Counted from the stretch's first letter, positions 17,413-29,005 are shown. The stretch is 64,000 nucleotides of DNA from Alkalibacillus salilacus (GCF_030812915.1 NZ_JAUSTQ010000003.1:124001-188000), one strand, 5' to 3'. Program-made: numbers and translations. Notes: generated by a model from the sequence alone, not told the origin.

Positions 17413-18360
17413 CTAGCTAGGATGAGAACGAAGAAAATTTTTCGCTTCTACTTCATCTTGCTCAATACGCTTTATTAGATCTGTCACTTCTGAAAATGCT
17501 TCTTCATCACGTATGTAATGTAAAAATAAGACTTCTATGCTACTCTCATAAAGATTATCGTCAAAATCGAACATATGGGCTTCAATAATTGGTTGATCAT
17601 GTTGATCATCAAATGTTGGATTAAAGCCGACATTTGCCATCCCATCATAACAATTTTCTCCCACATAGACTTGAATAGCATAAACGCCAACACGTGGAAT
17701 AATATGTTCCTGAGTAACATCTAAATTAGCTGTTGGATAACCAATCTCTCGACCTCTTTGATAACCATATGCGACATTCGCTTCAATCGAAAATGGTCGA
17801 CCTAATAACCGTTTAGTTTCAGTCAGGTCACCTTCTTTTATAAGATCACGAATCCTCGATGAACTAATTTTTTCACCATCAGAAGAAACTTCATCTACAA
17901 CTGAATAAGTTAATGCGTTTTTAGCGTATTCATTCATTTGTTGTATTTTACCTGCACCTTTATGGCCGAAAGAAAAGTCAAACCCACCGACTACATGCTT
18001 CACATTAAGCGCGATAAAAAATTGATCAACAAACGCTTGAGGTGATAATTGAGCTAAATCATTATTAAAAGTTACGACCACAATATAATCTAAGTTAAAT
18101 TTGCTAAATTCGTGCATCTTTTCATCATGTGTGGTAATCAAATAGTCGATTAATGGTTGATTTTTAATAACAGTCAATGGATGAGGGCTGAACGTCATCA
18201 CCCCTGACTTTATTCCTTGTCTTTCAGCCTCATCTATAGCCGTTTGAATAACCTTTTGATGCCCAGTATGTACACCATCAAAATATCCTACTGCAAGACT
18301 AACATCATCTAGTACGGGCATTGGTTCAGTTTGCTTTAGACTTAATTCAATTACTTCCAT
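17413..18360 (-). CDS. ribF: Bifunctional riboflavin kinase/FAD synthetase
   Basis: Encodes 315 aa from the ATG at 18360 after GAAGGTGAT. It converts riboflavin to FMN and FMN to FAD. The N-terminal adenylyltransferase domain has VGYFDGVHTGHQ (HxGH class) and SSSRIRDLI; the C-terminal flavokinase domain starts near residue 180 with GYQRGREIGYPTAN. In B. subtilis the equivalent gene is called ribC. It starts 14 bases after truB within the infB operon. No FMN riboswitch precedes it. Confidence 0.96.
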   Translation of the reverse strand: MEVIELSLKQTEPMPVLDDVSLAVGYFDGVHTGHQKVIQTAIDEAERQGIKSGVMTFSPHPLTVIKNQPLIDYLITTHDEKMHEFSKFNLDYIVVVTFNNDLAQLSPQAFVDQFFIALNVKHVVGGFDFSFGHKGAGKIQQMNEYAKNALTYSVVDEVSSDGEKISSSRIRDLIKEGDLTETKRLLGRPFSIEANVAYGYQRGREIGYPTANLDVTQEHIIPRVGVYAIQVYVGENCYDGMANVGFNPTFDDQHDQPIIEAHMFDFDDNLYESSIEVLFLHYIRDEEAFSEVTDLIKRIEQDEVEAKNFLRSHPS

Positions 18361-18374
18361 GTCTATCACCTTCT

Positions 18375-19286
18375 TTACGTTTGCAAAACTTTATATGGTT
18401 TCATTAATTCTGACTTGGTCGGATGGGGTTGATATAAAGCGATTAATTCACCATATTCCGTTTCAACTCGAAACAAATCAGTTTCTTTCAGTTTATCGGG
18501 AATTGATAGGACTTGTCCATGCTTAAAGCGAATTATTTCATCATCTTCAACGACATAAACAGGTAATTTTGTCAAAGCACGTCCTGGATCTTGTATAAAA
18601 GATTCTAACCCTTCAGTTTCTTTTGCTGCCTCAAGTTCAGCAAATGTTACCGTTTCATCTCGATGAAACGTTCCAGCTTCTTCACGAATTAAATGCGTCA
18701 TATGAGCTGGATAGCCAATCTCGGATCCAATATCAACACATAAGGTTCTGACATACGTTCCACTTGAGCAATTAATTCGAAATGAAAAACGAACATCATT
18801 AGTTGAATACTGTGCAAATTGTTCAGTAGCTAGCTCAATAGAATGGATCGTAACATCTCTTACAGGCCTTTCAACTTCTAACCCTTCTCGAGCATATTCA
18901 TATAGCTTCATACCATCTACTTTAACCGCAGAATACATCGGTGGGATTTGCCTTATTTCACCTTTAAACTTATCTATTGCATGCTTGCAGTCTTCTAAAG
19001 TCAAAGATGGGTCCACTTCCTTAGAACTTACAGTGTCACCCGTATTATCTTCTGTCGTCGTTTGCTGCCCTAAAGAAATCTCAGCTACATAAGTTTTAGT
19101 GTGATCGGTAATAAAGCTAGTTAATTTAGTAGCTTTTCCTACAGTCATCGGTAATACACCTTCAACATTCGGATCTAGTGTACCTGTGTGACCAATCCTT
19201 TTGGTTTGCAGTATGCCTCGCAATTTATTAACACAATCATGCGATGTCATACCTTTTGGTTTCCATAATGGGATGATTCCATTCAT
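18375..19286 (-). CDS. truB: tRNA pseudouridine-55 synthase TruB
   Basis: Encodes 303 aa. It makes pseudouridine 55 in the T-loop of tRNAs. The catalytic Asp is in GHTGTLDPNVEG, preceded by LWKPKGMTSHDCV. The conserved YSAVKVDGMKLYEYAREG and SSGTYVRTLCVDIG follow, and a C-terminal PUA-like segment occupies about 245-303. It follows rbfA after a hairpin that may act as a terminator or attenuator. Confidence 0.97.
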   Translation of the reverse strand: MNGIIPLWKPKGMTSHDCVNKLRGILQTKRIGHTGTLDPNVEGVLPMTVGKATKLTSFITDHTKTYVAEISLGQQTTTEDNTGDTVSSKEVDPSLTLEDCKHAIDKFKGEIRQIPPMYSAVKVDGMKLYEYAREGLEVERPVRDVTIHSIELATEQFAQYSTNDVRFSFRINCSSGTYVRTLCVDIGSEIGYPAHMTHLIREEAGTFHRDETVTFAELEAAKETEGLESFIQDPGRALTKLPVYVVEDDEIIRFKHGQVLSIPDKLKETDLFRVETEYGELIALYQPHPTKSELMKPYKVLQT

Positions 19287-19317
19287 GATAACACCTCATT
19301 TTACAATCAAACAGATT

Positions 19318-19344
19318 AAAGGATAGACCTAGTGTCTATCCTTT
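19318..19344 (-). terminator. Candidate terminator/attenuator between rbfA and truB
   Basis: An 11-bp perfect stem (AAAGGATAGAC at 19318-19328, GTCTATCCTTT at 19334-19344) with a 5-base loop. The minus-strand continuation AATCTGTTTGATTG is only moderately T-rich, so partial termination inside the infB operon is plausible. Confidence 0.6.
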
Positions 19345-19357
19345 AGTCATTGATTCT

Positions 19358-19702
19358 TTATTCTTCATTCAAATCCTTCAAAATTCGTTCAATACGATTA
19401 CCGTACTCAATCGCTTCATCGATTTCAAACGATATTTCTGGTGTCTTTCGCAAACGAATTCGTTGACCAATCTCGGACCGAATGAAACCTTTTGATTTTG
19501 TTAGACCAACGAGTGTTTCTTCTTGTTGAGCATCATCACCATATATAGAAATAAACACTTTTGCCTGTTGTAGATCACCAGTCACTTGGACATCAGTAAC
19601 TGTTACAAAACCTACACGAGGATCTTTTATCTTACGTGATAAGATATCGCCCATTTCTTTTTTCATTTGTTCGGCGACACGATTAGCTCGTAAATCACTC
19701 AT
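19358..19702 (-). CDS. rbfA: Ribosome-binding factor A
   Basis: Encodes 114 aa from the ATG at 19702, 7 bases after GAGGTG; the in-frame ATG at 19708 is too close to that site. RbfA helps mature the 5' end of 16S rRNA in the 30S subunit. The KH-like fold is recognisable from [25 protein letters not shown] and VFISIYGD. It lies between ylxP and truB, the standard Bacillus order. Confidence 0.96.
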   Translation of the reverse strand: MSDLRANRVAEQMKKEMGDILSRKIKDPRVGFVTVTDVQVTGDLQQAKVFISIYGDDAQQEETLVGLTKSKGFIRSEIGQRIRLRKTPEISFEIDEAIEYGNRIERILKDLNEE

Positions 19703-19727
19703 TTTCATTCACCTCTTACTATTCCAT

Positions 19728-20006
19728 TTACAACCATTCATATTGAACAGCTGTAATATCTAGATCTGCACGTTTGTCAATTCGATTGACTGCGTTTTGC
19801 AGGATCTGTTCCGCAATGACTTGATTTTTGGCTACACAAGCTATTTCAAATGCAGTCCGTTGCCACAAATCGTGATAATCGATTTCAGCAATGCTAACAT
19901 TTAAATTCTTACTAGCTTGATGCATTGTTTGCTTGATAATTGAACGTTTTGCTTTTAATGACTGGACATCATAAATTAAGCATTCAACATAAGCATAACC
20001 AATCAT
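19728..20006 (-). CDS. ylxP: YlxP family protein (DUF503)
   Basis: Encodes 92 aa, the usual size. The short alpha/beta protein begins MIGYAYVECLIYDVQSLKAKRS, the hallmark of DUF503. It is always found beside infB and rbfA and is suspected to act in ribosome assembly, but the role is not proven. The ATG overlaps the infB stop (TAAATG), so translation is coupled. Confidence 0.93.
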   Translation of the reverse strand: MIGYAYVECLIYDVQSLKAKRSIIKQTMHQASKNLNVSIAEIDYHDLWQRTAFEIACVAKNQVIAEQILQNAVNRIDKRADLDITAVQYEWL

Positions 20007-22223
20007 TTAGCGCTCAACTTCCTCCATGATGAAGGCTTCGATTATATCGCCTTCTCTAATATCATTGTAATTCTTAACCGTGATACCACATTCGTAGTTT
20101 TGTTGTACTTCTTTGACGTCGTCTTTGAAACGTTTTAGTGAATCGATTTCTCCTTCAAATTGTACAACGCTATCGCGAATAACACGAACACCAGAATTAC
20201 GGGTGATCTTACCATCCGTTACATAAGAACCTGCGATTGTACCAATTTTCGATACTTTGAAAGTTTCTCGAACTTCAGCTTGACCGATAATTTTCTCTTC
20301 GTAAACAGGATCTAGCATACCTTTCATGGCTGCTTCCATTTCTTCAATCACTTTGTAAATAATACGGTGTAAACGAATATCGACGCCTTCATTTTCAGCT
20401 GCTCGTTTCGCATTATTATCTGGACGAACGTTAAAGCCAATCACAATACCGTTTGAAGCTGAAGCTAAAATGATATCTGATTCGGTGATCGCACCAACAC
20501 CAGTATGAATAATGTTAATTTTTGCACCTTCAACTTCAATTTTACGTAATGATGATGCTACAGCTTCCGCTGAACCTTGCACATCAGCTTTGACAATCGC
20601 ATTGATTTCCTTTAAGTCACCTTGTTTGATTTGATCAAATAGCTCATCAAGGTTTAGCTTGCCTGTTGATTCACGTTGCTCTTGAATTTGTTTTTGTTCA
20701 CGCATTTGAGCAACTTGTTTGGCTTGCTTATCATCTTTAAAAACTAAGAATTGGTCGCCTGCTTGAGGCACACCATTCAAACCAATCACCTCGACAGGCA
20801 TAGATGGACTAGCTTTGGATACGGATTTACCAAGATGATTACTCATCGCACGGACTTTTCCGTAATGATTACCTACAACAAGTGAATCACCTTTGTTTAA
20901 TGTTCCGTTTTGTACGAGTAGCGTTGCGACACTTCCTCGACCTTTTTCAAGTTGTGCTTCAATAACGGTACCATTTGCTACTTTAGCTGGATTAGCTTTT
21001 AACTCTTCAACTTCAGCGACAAGGTTAATCATTTCAACTAAATCATCAATACCTTCACCTTGAAGAGCAGATAGTGGAACATAAATTGTGTTACCGCCCC
21101 AGTCTTCAGGAACAAGATCATAAGCCATCAGTTCTTGCATAACTCGGTTAGGATCCGAACCTTCTTTGTCCACTTTGTTGACCGCAACAATAATCGGTAC
21201 TTCTGCTGCTTTAGCGTGGTTAATAGCCTCGATTGTTTGTGGCATAACACCATCATCAGCAGCAACAACTAATATTGCGATATCAGTTATTTGAGCACCT
21301 CGAGAACGCATGCTAGTGAATGCTGCGTGTCCTGGTGTATCTAAGAACGTAATCTTCTTATCGTCCTGTTCAATTTGATAGGCACCAATATGCTGTGTAA
21401 TCCCGCCAGCTTCACCTTCCGTTACCTTTGTCTCACGAATGGAGTCAAGTAGTGTTGTTTTACCATGGTCAACGTGTCCCATAATCGTGACAATAGCTGG
21501 ACGTACACTTAAGTCTTCTTCAGCATCTTCAGTGATATAGTTATTGATGTCTGTTTGATCAACGACAACTTCTTCTTCAACTTCAACACCATAATCATCA
21601 CAAATCAGTTCTATTGTTTCGGAATCTAATTGTTGATTAATTGTTGCCATAACACCGAGCATCATTAACTTCTTAATGATTTCTGAAGAGTCTTTATTTA
21701 ATTTGTCAGCTAATTCTCCGACTGTTAATGAACCTTGATAAGTAACTTTTTCTGGTTGTTCCTGTTTAGTTGATTGCTTATGCTGTTTTTGGTTACCCTT
21801 CTGATTCTTGGAGTTATTCTGTTTAGTCTTCTTATTGTTCTGTTTATTCTGGTTTTGAGACTGGTTAGATTTATTTTGCTGCTTATTCTGTTGTTTATTC
21901 TGCGATTGATTCTGGTTTTGTTGTTTACTGTTTTGATTTTGGTTATTAGAAGATTTGTTCTCTTGTTTTTGTTGCTGGCTTTGCTTCTGTTTTGAATCCT
22001 GTTGCTGTTGAGTTTGTTGTTTTGGTTCTTCTTTTTGAGCACCTTTAGATGTTGTTTGTGCTTGTTCTGGTTGATAGATTTCATCTAATTGACGAATCGT
22101 ATTATCAGTGATCGTTGACATATGATTTGAAATCTCAACATCAAGTTCTTTTAATTTATTAATGACTTCTTTACTTGATACGTTTTGTTGTTTGGCATAT
22201 TCGTATACGCGCATTTTTTTCAT
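20007..22223 (-). CDS. infB: Translation initiation factor IF-2
   Basis: Encodes 738 aa; the ATG follows GGGGGTG by 5 bases. IF-2 is the GTPase that places fMet-tRNA on the 30S subunit. The N-terminal helix domain [21 protein letters not shown] is followed by an exceptionally Q/N/K/S-rich linker (about 50-155). A second IF2-N domain (about 165-215) precedes the G domain: GHVDHGKTT (G1), DTPGHAAF (G3), NKVDK (G4). Domains II-IV follow, ending [15 protein letters not shown]. The downstream ylxP overlaps its stop. The linker may be disordered. Confidence 0.98.
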   Translation of the reverse strand: MKKMRVYEYAKQQNVSSKEVINKLKELDVEISNHMSTITDNTIRQLDEIYQPEQAQTTSKGAQKEEPKQQTQQQQDSKQKQSQQQKQENKSSNNQNQNSKQQNQNQSQNKQQNKQQNKSNQSQNQNKQNNKKTKQNNSKNQKGNQKQHKQSTKQEQPEKVTYQGSLTVGELADKLNKDSSEIIKKLMMLGVMATINQQLDSETIELICDDYGVEVEEEVVVDQTDINNYITEDAEEDLSVRPAIVTIMGHVDHGKTTLLDSIRETKVTEGEAGGITQHIGAYQIEQDDKKITFLDTPGHAAFTSMRSRGAQITDIAILVVAADDGVMPQTIEAINHAKAAEVPIIVAVNKVDKEGSDPNRVMQELMAYDLVPEDWGGNTIYVPLSALQGEGIDDLVEMINLVAEVEELKANPAKVANGTVIEAQLEKGRGSVATLLVQNGTLNKGDSLVVGNHYGKVRAMSNHLGKSVSKASPSMPVEVIGLNGVPQAGDQFLVFKDDKQAKQVAQMREQKQIQEQRESTGKLNLDELFDQIKQGDLKEINAIVKADVQGSAEAVASSLRKIEVEGAKINIIHTGVGAITESDIILASASNGIVIGFNVRPDNNAKRAAENEGVDIRLHRIIYKVIEEMEAAMKGMLDPVYEEKIIGQAEVRETFKVSKIGTIAGSYVTDGKITRNSGVRVIRDSVVQFEGEIDSLKRFKDDVKEVQQNYECGITVKNYNDIREGDIIEAFIMEEVER

Positions 22224-22240
22224 ACATTCACCCCCGAATA

Positions 22241-22543
22241 TTATTCCGATAACTTTTCTAGGAGTTTGTTAGCAAACCCTTTATCTGTTACCGCAATGGC
22301 AACACGCCCATCTTTCCCGATTGATTGCGATAATGTTTGCCGATCGCTCACAATAACGTATGGTACGTGATAACTTTGACACTTATCTGTTAATTTTTTC
22401 GTCGTATTTTGCGAAGCATCATTTGCAATTAAAACAAGTTGAGCTTCGTTATGACGAATACTTTCAACAATATTTTCTTCTCCTAAAATCAACTTCCGAG
22501 CGCGATTGGCTAAACCGAGCATGTTCAAGTAAGATTGGTTCAT
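22241..22543 (-). CDS. ylxQ: L7Ae-family RNA-binding protein YlxQ
   Basis: Encodes 100 aa. The sequence [24 protein letters not shown] and LVLIANDAS is typical of the L7Ae/L30e kink-turn-binding superfamily. It overlaps the ylxR stop by 4 bases and lies just before infB, as in other Bacilli. The protein is thought to bind structured RNA in the ribosome context; its target is not known. Confidence 0.94.
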   Translation of the reverse strand: MNQSYLNMLGLANRARKLILGEENIVESIRHNEAQLVLIANDASQNTTKKLTDKCQSYHVPYVIVSDRQTLSQSIGKDGRVAIAVTDKGFANKLLEKLSE

Positions 22544-22812
22544 GATGATTCACTCACATGTTGCAATAATTCATCATATAACGTTTCATCAACATCAGCA
22601 TTTAAATGACGGTTTAACGCTTTTGTTTGTTTTGCTTTTTCAATCGTGGAAACATCCCTACTTAAATATGCACCTCGACCATTTTGTTTGCCCGTTTCGT
22701 CAATGAATACGTCTCCCTCTTTATTTCGCACAACACGAATTAATTCCTTTTTGGGAAACATTTCTTGAGTTATGACACATTTACGCAATGGTTGCTTCTT
22801 TTGTTTAGCCAA
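22540..22812 (-). CDS. rnpM: RNase P-associated protein RnpM (YlxR)
   Basis: Encodes 90 aa with a TTG start after AAGGGGGAGAGAGTA. The motifs RKCVITQEMFPKKELIRVVR and NGRGAYLSRD are diagnostic for the YlxR family. In B. subtilis this protein has been reported to bind RNase P RNA and modulate its activity. It lies between nusA and ylxQ in the conserved nusA operon. An early Cys is present, but the usual second Cys is not obvious. Confidence 0.94.
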   Translation of the reverse strand: MAKQKKQPLRKCVITQEMFPKKELIRVVRNKEGDVFIDETGKQNGRGAYLSRDVSTIEKAKQTKALNRHLNADVDETLYDELLQHVSESS

Positions 22813-22827
22813 TACTCTCTCCCCCTT

Positions 22828-23928
22828 TTACACTTCCTCGTCTTCTTCGACTTGATCAGCTAATTCAGATTCAGCTTCATCAGAAGTACCTTCTTCATTT
22901 GCTTCAGATTCACTCTTGATATCAATTTTCCAACCAGTCAAACGGGCAGCCAACCTAGCATTCTGTCCTTTTTTACCGATTGCTAATGACAACTGGTCAT
23001 CTGGAACAATAACTGTTGTTGCATGTTCTTCTTCATCAACTAATACATCAATCACTTTGGAAGGACTTAATGCATTGGATATATATACAACAGGATCCTC
23101 TGAATAATGGACGATATCAATCTTCTCTCCATTTAACTCATCAACGACTGTTTGCACACGCTGTCCGCGTTGACCAACACAAGAGCCAACAGGGTCGATT
23201 TCTGGATCATCAGCATGCACGCTGATTTTAGAGCGGTCTCCCGCTTCACGAGATACGGACATAATGTCTACAATACCTTCATAGATCTCAGGTACTTCGA
23301 TTTCAAACAAACGTTTGAGTAAACCTGGATGTGTACGAGAAACATATACCTGAGGCCCTTTACTCGTATTCTCAACCTTCGTTACATAAACTTTAATGCG
23401 GTCATGCACTTGATATGACTCGCCTGGCATGACTTCATTCGTTGGTAATTTACCTTCAACTTTTCCTAAATGGATGTATAAATAACGATTATCCATTCGT
23501 TGCACAGTGCCAATTATAATATCATCTAAACGGTCAACAAAATCATTGTAAATCACACCGCGTTCTGCTTCACGAACACGCTGTGTGACAACTTGCTTAG
23601 CTGCTTGAGCAGCAATTCGACCGAAATCTTGAGGTGTCACTTCATGTTCCACAACATCTTCTAATTCATAAGAAGGGTCAATCTGTTGGGCGTCCTCTAG
23701 TGATACTTCTAAATCCTCATCCTCAACTTCATCTACGACCACTCGACGTGAAAATACTTTCATTGTGTTATCGTCAGAATCTAATTCAACACGTACATTC
23801 GTTTTTGAATTGAAGTTTTTCTTATAAGCAGAAACGAGTGCAGCGTCTAATGCTTCATACAATACTTCACGATCAATTCCTTTTTCATCCGCTAACGTTT
23901 CCATCGCTTCAAACAATTCTCTATTCAA
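22828..23928 (-). CDS. nusA: Transcription termination/antitermination factor NusA
   Basis: Encodes 366 aa with a TTG start after GGGGAGG. NusA binds RNA polymerase and stimulates pausing and intrinsic termination. The N-terminal polymerase-binding domain (1-125) is followed by S1 (about 135-200), KH1 ([24 protein letters not shown]) and KH2 ([23 protein letters not shown]). A glutamate-rich tail ends the protein, as in other Firmicutes. It is the second gene of the rimP-nusA-rnpM-ylxQ-infB operon. Confidence 0.97.
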   Translation of the reverse strand: MNRELFEAMETLADEKGIDREVLYEALDAALVSAYKKNFNSKTNVRVELDSDDNTMKVFSRRVVVDEVEDEDLEVSLEDAQQIDPSYELEDVVEHEVTPQDFGRIAAQAAKQVVTQRVREAERGVIYNDFVDRLDDIIIGTVQRMDNRYLYIHLGKVEGKLPTNEVMPGESYQVHDRIKVYVTKVENTSKGPQVYVSRTHPGLLKRLFEIEVPEIYEGIVDIMSVSREAGDRSKISVHADDPEIDPVGSCVGQRGQRVQTVVDELNGEKIDIVHYSEDPVVYISNALSPSKVIDVLVDEEEHATTVIVPDDQLSLAIGKKGQNARLAARLTGWKIDIKSESEANEEGTSDEAESELADQVEEDEEV

Positions 23929-23946
23929 CTGTTAAACCTCCCCAAT

Positions 23947-24417
23947 TTAAAACTGAACAGCCAAATGTGCATTGGCTACTTTTTCATATGGAATTGTCAC
24001 TTGTTTCGTTTGTGTTTTTACTTTTATTTCAAGTGTCAATTGATCATTAACAAACTCTTTTAAATCACCGAAAAATTCTTTATCACCATCAATTGGCTCA
24101 TAAGTTTTGACGTAAATATAAGAACCTTCAAACCGTTCAAAGTCTTCTCTTTTCTTTAATTTACGTTCTACTCCTGGTGATGATACCTCTAGAAAATACG
24201 CTTGCTCTATAGGATCACGGTGATCTAACTCTTCACTTAGTTTTTCACTAACGCGCTCGCAATCTTCGATATCTACACCGCCTTCTTTATCGACATAGAC
24301 ACGGAGAAAATGATTTTTTCCTTCTTTTACAAATTCAACATCAACCAGTTCTAAGTTCATGTCTTCAACAATTGGTTGTGCAATCTCTTCTGTTAATGAA
24401 ATGATCTTCTTACTCAC
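23947..24417 (-). CDS. rimP: Ribosome maturation factor RimP
   Basis: Encodes 156 aa, equal to the B. subtilis YlxS length, with a GTG start 7 bases after GGAGG. RimP assists 30S assembly around S12. The N-terminal domain has LVDVEFVKEGKNHFLRVYVDKEGGVDIEDCERVS; the C-terminal SH3-like domain starts near 90. It is the first gene of the nusA-infB operon and follows two tandem terminators of polC; the promoter in the roughly 70-base gap could not be assigned with confidence. Confidence 0.96.
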   Translation of the reverse strand: MSKKIISLTEEIAQPIVEDMNLELVDVEFVKEGKNHFLRVYVDKEGGVDIEDCERVSEKLSEELDHRDPIEQAYFLEVSSPGVERKLKKREDFERFEGSYIYVKTYEPIDGDKEFFGDLKEFVNDQLTLEIKVKTQTKQVTIPYEKVANAHLAVQF

Positions 24418-24495
24418 ATAATACCCTCCTTCGTCATGTTTCTATCAACATATCGTCATCAGATGTAAGTTATCTGTTGCTGTTACAAAAATTTG

Positions 24496-24527
24496 CCCTG
24501 CTGTATAAGGTGAAGCGAGCAGCAGGG
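24496..24527 (-). terminator. Second terminator after polC
   Basis: An 8-bp stem (CCCTGCTG at 24496-24503, CAGCAGGG at 24520-24527) with a 16-base loop. On the minus strand it continues as CAAATTTTTG, a good T-tract. It is the distal member of a tandem pair between polC and rimP. Confidence 0.7.
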
Positions 24528-24537
24528 TAGACAAAAC

Positions 24538-24564
24538 GAAAGAGTGGGAAGAACCCACTCTTTC
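24538..24564 (-). terminator. First terminator after polC
   Basis: An 11-bp perfect stem (GAAAGAGTGGG at 24538-24548, CCCACTCTTTC at 24554-24564) with a 5-base loop, followed on the minus strand by GTTTTGTC. It lies about 90 bases past the polC stop. Confidence 0.8.
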
Positions 24565-24655
24565 ATCGTAGACGTATCTTTTGCTAATCTGTCAATTAAT
24601 ATACCATAAATAGGTATATCATGCAACCACGTGCTGATTTAACACCTTTAATTGA

Positions 24656-27600
24656 TCAAAACAGTGATAATTGATTTTGATCAGGTAACTCACCTAAACA
24701 ACCGTGGTGATCTAAATACTCCAATACCGTTTTAGATATACGCGAGCGCTCTCGTAAATCTTCTTTCGAAAGAAATTCCCCATCTTCTCTAGATTTTACA
24801 ATATTAATTGCCGCATTTGTTCCTAAACCATCGATCGCGTTAAACGGTGGAATTAAAGTGTCGCCGTCAACGATAAACCGCTGACTATCAGAACGATATA
24901 AATCAACCGATTGGAATTGATAACCTCGCATCGTCATTTCAAGAGCAAGTTCTAGAACAGTCAGCAAACTTTTTTCTTTCGGCGATGCTTCATTCCCTTT
25001 TTCTAATATATCTTCAACCCGTCGTTTAATGGCTTCAGGTCCTTTAACCATCGTGTCAATGTCAAAATCGTCAGCTCTAACTGAAAAATAGGCCGCATAA
25101 AATTCAATTGGATAATGCACCTTGAAATAAGCAATTCGTACAGCCATTAATACATAAGCTGCTGCGTGTGCTTTCGGGAACATATATTTAATCTTCTTAC
25201 AAGATTCAATATACCAATCAGGCACGCCATGGTTTTTCATTTCTTCAATCCATTCGTCTTTCAAACCACGACCTTTACGGACATATTCCATAATGGTAAA
25301 AGCTAAAGATGACTCCAAGCCTTTCTGTAATAAATAAACCATAATATCATCTCGGCAACCAATAACATCGCCAATTTCGCAAATTCCGTCATTAATTAAT
25401 TCCTGAGCGTTACCTAACCATACGTCAGTACCATGAGATAAACCAGAAATAATAACTAATTCAGCAAAACTTGAAGGCTTTGTATCTTCAAGCATTTGGC
25501 GAACAAATCGCGTACCAAACTCTGGCACTCCTAATGTCCCTGTTTTACAAAGAATATCTTCTTCATTAACCCCTAACACCTCAGGGCCACTAAATATTTT
25601 CATCATTTCAGGGTCATTGGTTGGCACCGTTTCTGGGTCTATTCCCGTTAAGTCTTGTAACATTCTAATAACAGTCGGGTCATCATGTCCAAGTATATCT
25701 AGTTTTAATAAGTTATCATGAATCGAATGGAAATCAAAATGTGTTGTTAACCATTCCGAACTAGAGTCATCAGCTGGATACTGAATAGGTGAAAAATCAT
25801 ATATTTCATAATCATCTGGAACGACAATAATTCCGCCTGGATGCTGACCTGTCGTCCGTTTAACTCCTGTACACCCTTGTACAAGTCGATCAACTTCAGC
25901 CTGACGATACATGAGTTGATGGTCTTGAGCATAGCCTTTCACAAATCCATAAGCCGTTTTCTCAGCTACAGTACCAATTGTTCCTGCACGATAAACTTTA
26001 TCATCACCAAATAACACTTTCGTATAATGGTGAGCAACTGGTTGATACTCGCCAGAGAAGTTCAAATCAATATCCGGAACTTTATCACCTTTAAACCCTA
26101 AAAATGTTTCAAACGGAATATCTTGCCCGTCTCGGCGATAGGCAGTTCCACACTGTTCGCAATCCTTTTTCGATAAATCAAAGCCTGAGCCGACACTACC
26201 GTCAGTATAAAATTCATGGTGCTGACAGTTTGGACAAACATAATGTGGTGGTAATGGATTCACTTCTGTAATTTCCATCATGGTTGCTACAAATGATGAT
26301 CCAACAGAACCACGCGAGCCAACAAGATAACCATCGTCTAATGATTTTTTTACAATCTTTTGAGAGATTAAATAAATAACCGAGAATCCATTTTTAATAA
26401 TACTGGTTAATTCAGTATCTAAACGCTTGGATACGAGATCTGGTAACTCATCTCCATAAATCGACTTGGCCCGTGTATAACACATGTCACGAATTTCATC
26501 ATCTGCACCTTCAATGTTAGGTGTATATAATTCATCTTTAATTGGTTTGATATCTTCAATCTGATCAGTCACCCAGTTTGTATTCGTTACCACGATTTCT
26601 TTTGCCACATCATCGCCTAAGAAAGCAAAGTCTTCTAACATGTCTGCAGTCGTTTTAAAATAGACATCTGGAATCGTTTGTCGATTTAATGGGTTCCCGC
26701 TTTGTGATGCAATTAATATTTGGCGATATATTTTCTCATGTGAATGCAAATGATGTACGTTACCTGTTGCGACAACAGGTATATCTAGTTTCTTACCAAT
26801 CGCTACAAGTTTCTTAATCAATTGCTTAATGTGCTCAACTGATTGAACGTTTTCCTTCTCAATCAAATGATAGTAATTCATTGGCGGTTGGACTTCTATA
26901 TAATCATAAAATTCGGCAACCTCTTCTGCCTCTTCTTCTGACTTGAGTGCAATCGTATCAAACAGTTCACCTTGGTCGCAGGCAGATCCAATAAATAGTC
27001 CATCACGATGTTTCTTAAGTTGTGAGCGAGGAATTCTTGGAACACGATAAAAATAATCAATATGTGACATCGATACAAGTTTAAATAAGTTTTTTAATCC
27101 TTCGTCAGTTTGTGCAATGATCGTAGCATGGTTTGGGCGTGAACGTTTGTAAGCATCGCCTTGTCCCACGTAATTATTTAAGTCCGCATGTGTTTCTATG
27201 TCTTTTTCCTTCGCCGATTTAACTAAACTCCACAACAAATAACCTGTCGCTTCAGCGTCATAAATAGCGCGGTGATGTTGAGTTAAATCAATATTGAGAT
27301 GTTTACAAAGCGTATTTAAACGATGATTTTTTAAGTTTGGATACAATAGCCTTGCTAATTCTAATGTATCGATGACTGGATTGGTCACTTTTGGCAAGTT
27401 GACCTGCTTATAAGCTGCGTTAATAAAGCCAATATCAAAGCTAGCATTATGAGCAACTAATATGTCTTCACCACACCACTCATAAAAATCGCGAGTTACC
27501 TCTTCGATCTCAGGTGCGTCTTTTACCATGTCATCAGTAATGCCGGTTAAATCTATTGTTGTTTGACTTAACTTTTGGTGTGGATTGGCAAATCGTTCAA

Positions 27601-28963
27601 ACCGATCGATAATTTCTCCGTCATGAACTTTTACAGCTGCGAGTTCTATGATCTTATCATAAGCAGCGGATAAGCCTGTTGTTTCAACGTCAAATACGAT
27701 ATAAGTAGCATCGTGTAAGGTCTGGTTTGCCTCGTTATAAGCAATTGGCACACCATCATCAACTAAGTTCGCTTCGATTCCATATAGCACTTTCACACCA
27801 TGCTTTTGACTCGCATTATAGGCTTCAGGAAAAGCTTGTACGACACCATGATCTGTTATAGCAACAGCTTCGTGCCCCCATTTAGCTGCTTGTTCGACTA
27901 AACTTTCAGCAGATACAGTCGCATCCATTTGACTCATCGTTGTATGCGCATGAAGCTCAACTCGTTTTTCGCCATCAATACCTGGATCTTGACGCGTTTT
28001 AGCTTTTACTTCATTTAAATCTTGACCCATCATCATTAATTCATTTGTATAGGTGTCAGTCTGTATACTACCTCTAGCTTTTAACCACATACCTGCTTTG
28101 ACTTGTGCAAATAATGTTTTTTGTTCATCACCTTTAGAAAACATCTTAATTTGGATTGAATCTGTATAGTCCGTGATACTAATAATGAGTAGATCTCGCC
28201 CAGAACGAAGGTTACGAATATCTACATCAAAAACATAGCCTTGAATGACCATCCGTCGCTCTTCTTCTAGAATATGGTGCATTTCTATAGCATCTTCTTT
28301 GATCTCATAGCCAATTTGAAGAGGACCTTCTGTTTCACTTTCAGAAGACTCAGCTTCTTCTTTAGCTTTTTGTCTTTCAGCCTGTTCTTGCATCGCCTTT
28401 TGAACCAACGTACGTTCTTCTTCAAGCTTTTGTTGTTGAAAAGCTTGAATAGCTTCTTCGTTTTGGCTTACTTCGAGTTGAATATGACAAGCTTTTAGAC
28501 CATGTTTATGACAATAGCTTTGAAATAATGGATCGAGCTTTTTCTTAACCATATTAGCTTCAGCGTCATTCCGAGCATTTAAGATGACACTTGACCCTTC
28601 TAGCCTAGGTGTCTGATTACAAATGAATTCTTTATAAGCTGGAAACAAATCATGAACAGAATGGATGAAATCAAACCAATACGCTTGGAAAATGCTCTCA
28701 CTTACTGTCGATTCGTCTGTTGTAATCTGTACATCAACAGATGCCACATGGTGAAAAGCTGTTTGTAAATTCGCTTTGAATAATGAAATGACGTCATAAT
28801 CAAATGGATGTGGGTTATGTAAATGAAAGATCCACTGTTTCGTCGATTTATAAACCGTTAGTTTCTCTAAGATGGTCTGATCAAAATGATTATTCACCAC
28901 GTCATCAGGCATATTTATTTGTTCTAGTAATAACTCTAATTTTTCGCGTTTATTTAAATCCAT
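24656..28963 (-). CDS. polC: DNA polymerase III PolC (Gram-positive replicase)
   Basis: Encodes 1435 aa, full length for PolC. The N-terminal tau-binding and OB regions are followed by a PHP domain ([14 protein letters not shown] near 338) interrupted by the DEDD proofreading exonuclease (FDVETTGL near 423; [11 protein letters not shown]). A zinc-binding module carries CPNC and CEQC near 900-930. The polymerase catalytic site has PDIDLNFSG near 970. It is the leading-strand replicase of low-GC Gram-positives. The gene follows proS across a hairpin and is followed by two terminators. Confidence 0.99.
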   Translation of the reverse strand: MDLNKREKLELLLEQINMPDDVVNNHFDQTILEKLTVYKSTKQWIFHLHNPHPFDYDVISLFKANLQTAFHHVASVDVQITTDESTVSESIFQAYWFDFIHSVHDLFPAYKEFICNQTPRLEGSSVILNARNDAEANMVKKKLDPLFQSYCHKHGLKACHIQLEVSQNEEAIQAFQQQKLEEERTLVQKAMQEQAERQKAKEEAESSESETEGPLQIGYEIKEDAIEMHHILEEERRMVIQGYVFDVDIRNLRSGRDLLIISITDYTDSIQIKMFSKGDEQKTLFAQVKAGMWLKARGSIQTDTYTNELMMMGQDLNEVKAKTRQDPGIDGEKRVELHAHTTMSQMDATVSAESLVEQAAKWGHEAVAITDHGVVQAFPEAYNASQKHGVKVLYGIEANLVDDGVPIAYNEANQTLHDATYIVFDVETTGLSAAYDKIIELAAVKVHDGEIIDRFERFANPHQKLSQTTIDLTGITDDMVKDAPEIEEVTRDFYEWCGEDILVAHNASFDIGFINAAYKQVNLPKVTNPVIDTLELARLLYPNLKNHRLNTLCKHLNIDLTQHHRAIYDAEATGYLLWSLVKSAKEKDIETHADLNNYVGQGDAYKRSRPNHATIIAQTDEGLKNLFKLVSMSHIDYFYRVPRIPRSQLKKHRDGLFIGSACDQGELFDTIALKSEEEAEEVAEFYDYIEVQPPMNYYHLIEKENVQSVEHIKQLIKKLVAIGKKLDIPVVATGNVHHLHSHEKIYRQILIASQSGNPLNRQTIPDVYFKTTADMLEDFAFLGDDVAKEIVVTNTNWVTDQIEDIKPIKDELYTPNIEGADDEIRDMCYTRAKSIYGDELPDLVSKRLDTELTSIIKNGFSVIYLISQKIVKKSLDDGYLVGSRGSVGSSFVATMMEITEVNPLPPHYVCPNCQHHEFYTDGSVGSGFDLSKKDCEQCGTAYRRDGQDIPFETFLGFKGDKVPDIDLNFSGEYQPVAHHYTKVLFGDDKVYRAGTIGTVAEKTAYGFVKGYAQDHQLMYRQAEVDRLVQGCTGVKRTTGQHPGGIIVVPDDYEIYDFSPIQYPADDSSSEWLTTHFDFHSIHDNLLKLDILGHDDPTVIRMLQDLTGIDPETVPTNDPEMMKIFSGPEVLGVNEEDILCKTGTLGVPEFGTRFVRQMLEDTKPSSFAELVIISGLSHGTDVWLGNAQELINDGICEIGDVIGCRDDIMVYLLQKGLESSLAFTIMEYVRKGRGLKDEWIEEMKNHGVPDWYIESCKKIKYMFPKAHAAAYVLMAVRIAYFKVHYPIEFYAAYFSVRADDFDIDTMVKGPEAIKRRVEDILEKGNEASPKEKSLLTVLELALEMTMRGYQFQSVDLYRSDSQRFIVDGDTLIPPFNAIDGLGTNAAINIVKSREDGEFLSKEDLRERSRISKTVLEYLDHHGCLGELPDQNQLSLF

Positions 28964-29005
28964 ACTCGATTCCTCACTTAAAAGGTGGACTTATCATGAT
29001 TTTAG

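Noticed and set aside
18361-18374. Possible FMN riboswitch before ribF
   Set aside because: Only 14 bases separate truB and ribF.
21774-21995. Plus-strand open frame of very hydrophobic leucine-rich residues
   Set aside because: It is the antisense of the Q/N-rich IF-2 linker (CAA/AAC codons read as TTG/GTT); no ribosome binding site, and the minus strand carries a certain gene.
21725-22084. Minus-strand second frame inside infB rich in N, R and I
   Set aside because: Frame-shifted reading of the same low-complexity linker; no start signal.
28274-28498. Plus-strand phenylalanine/leucine-rich open frame inside polC
   Set aside because: Antisense to the charged coiled-coil segment of PolC (E/K codons read backwards).
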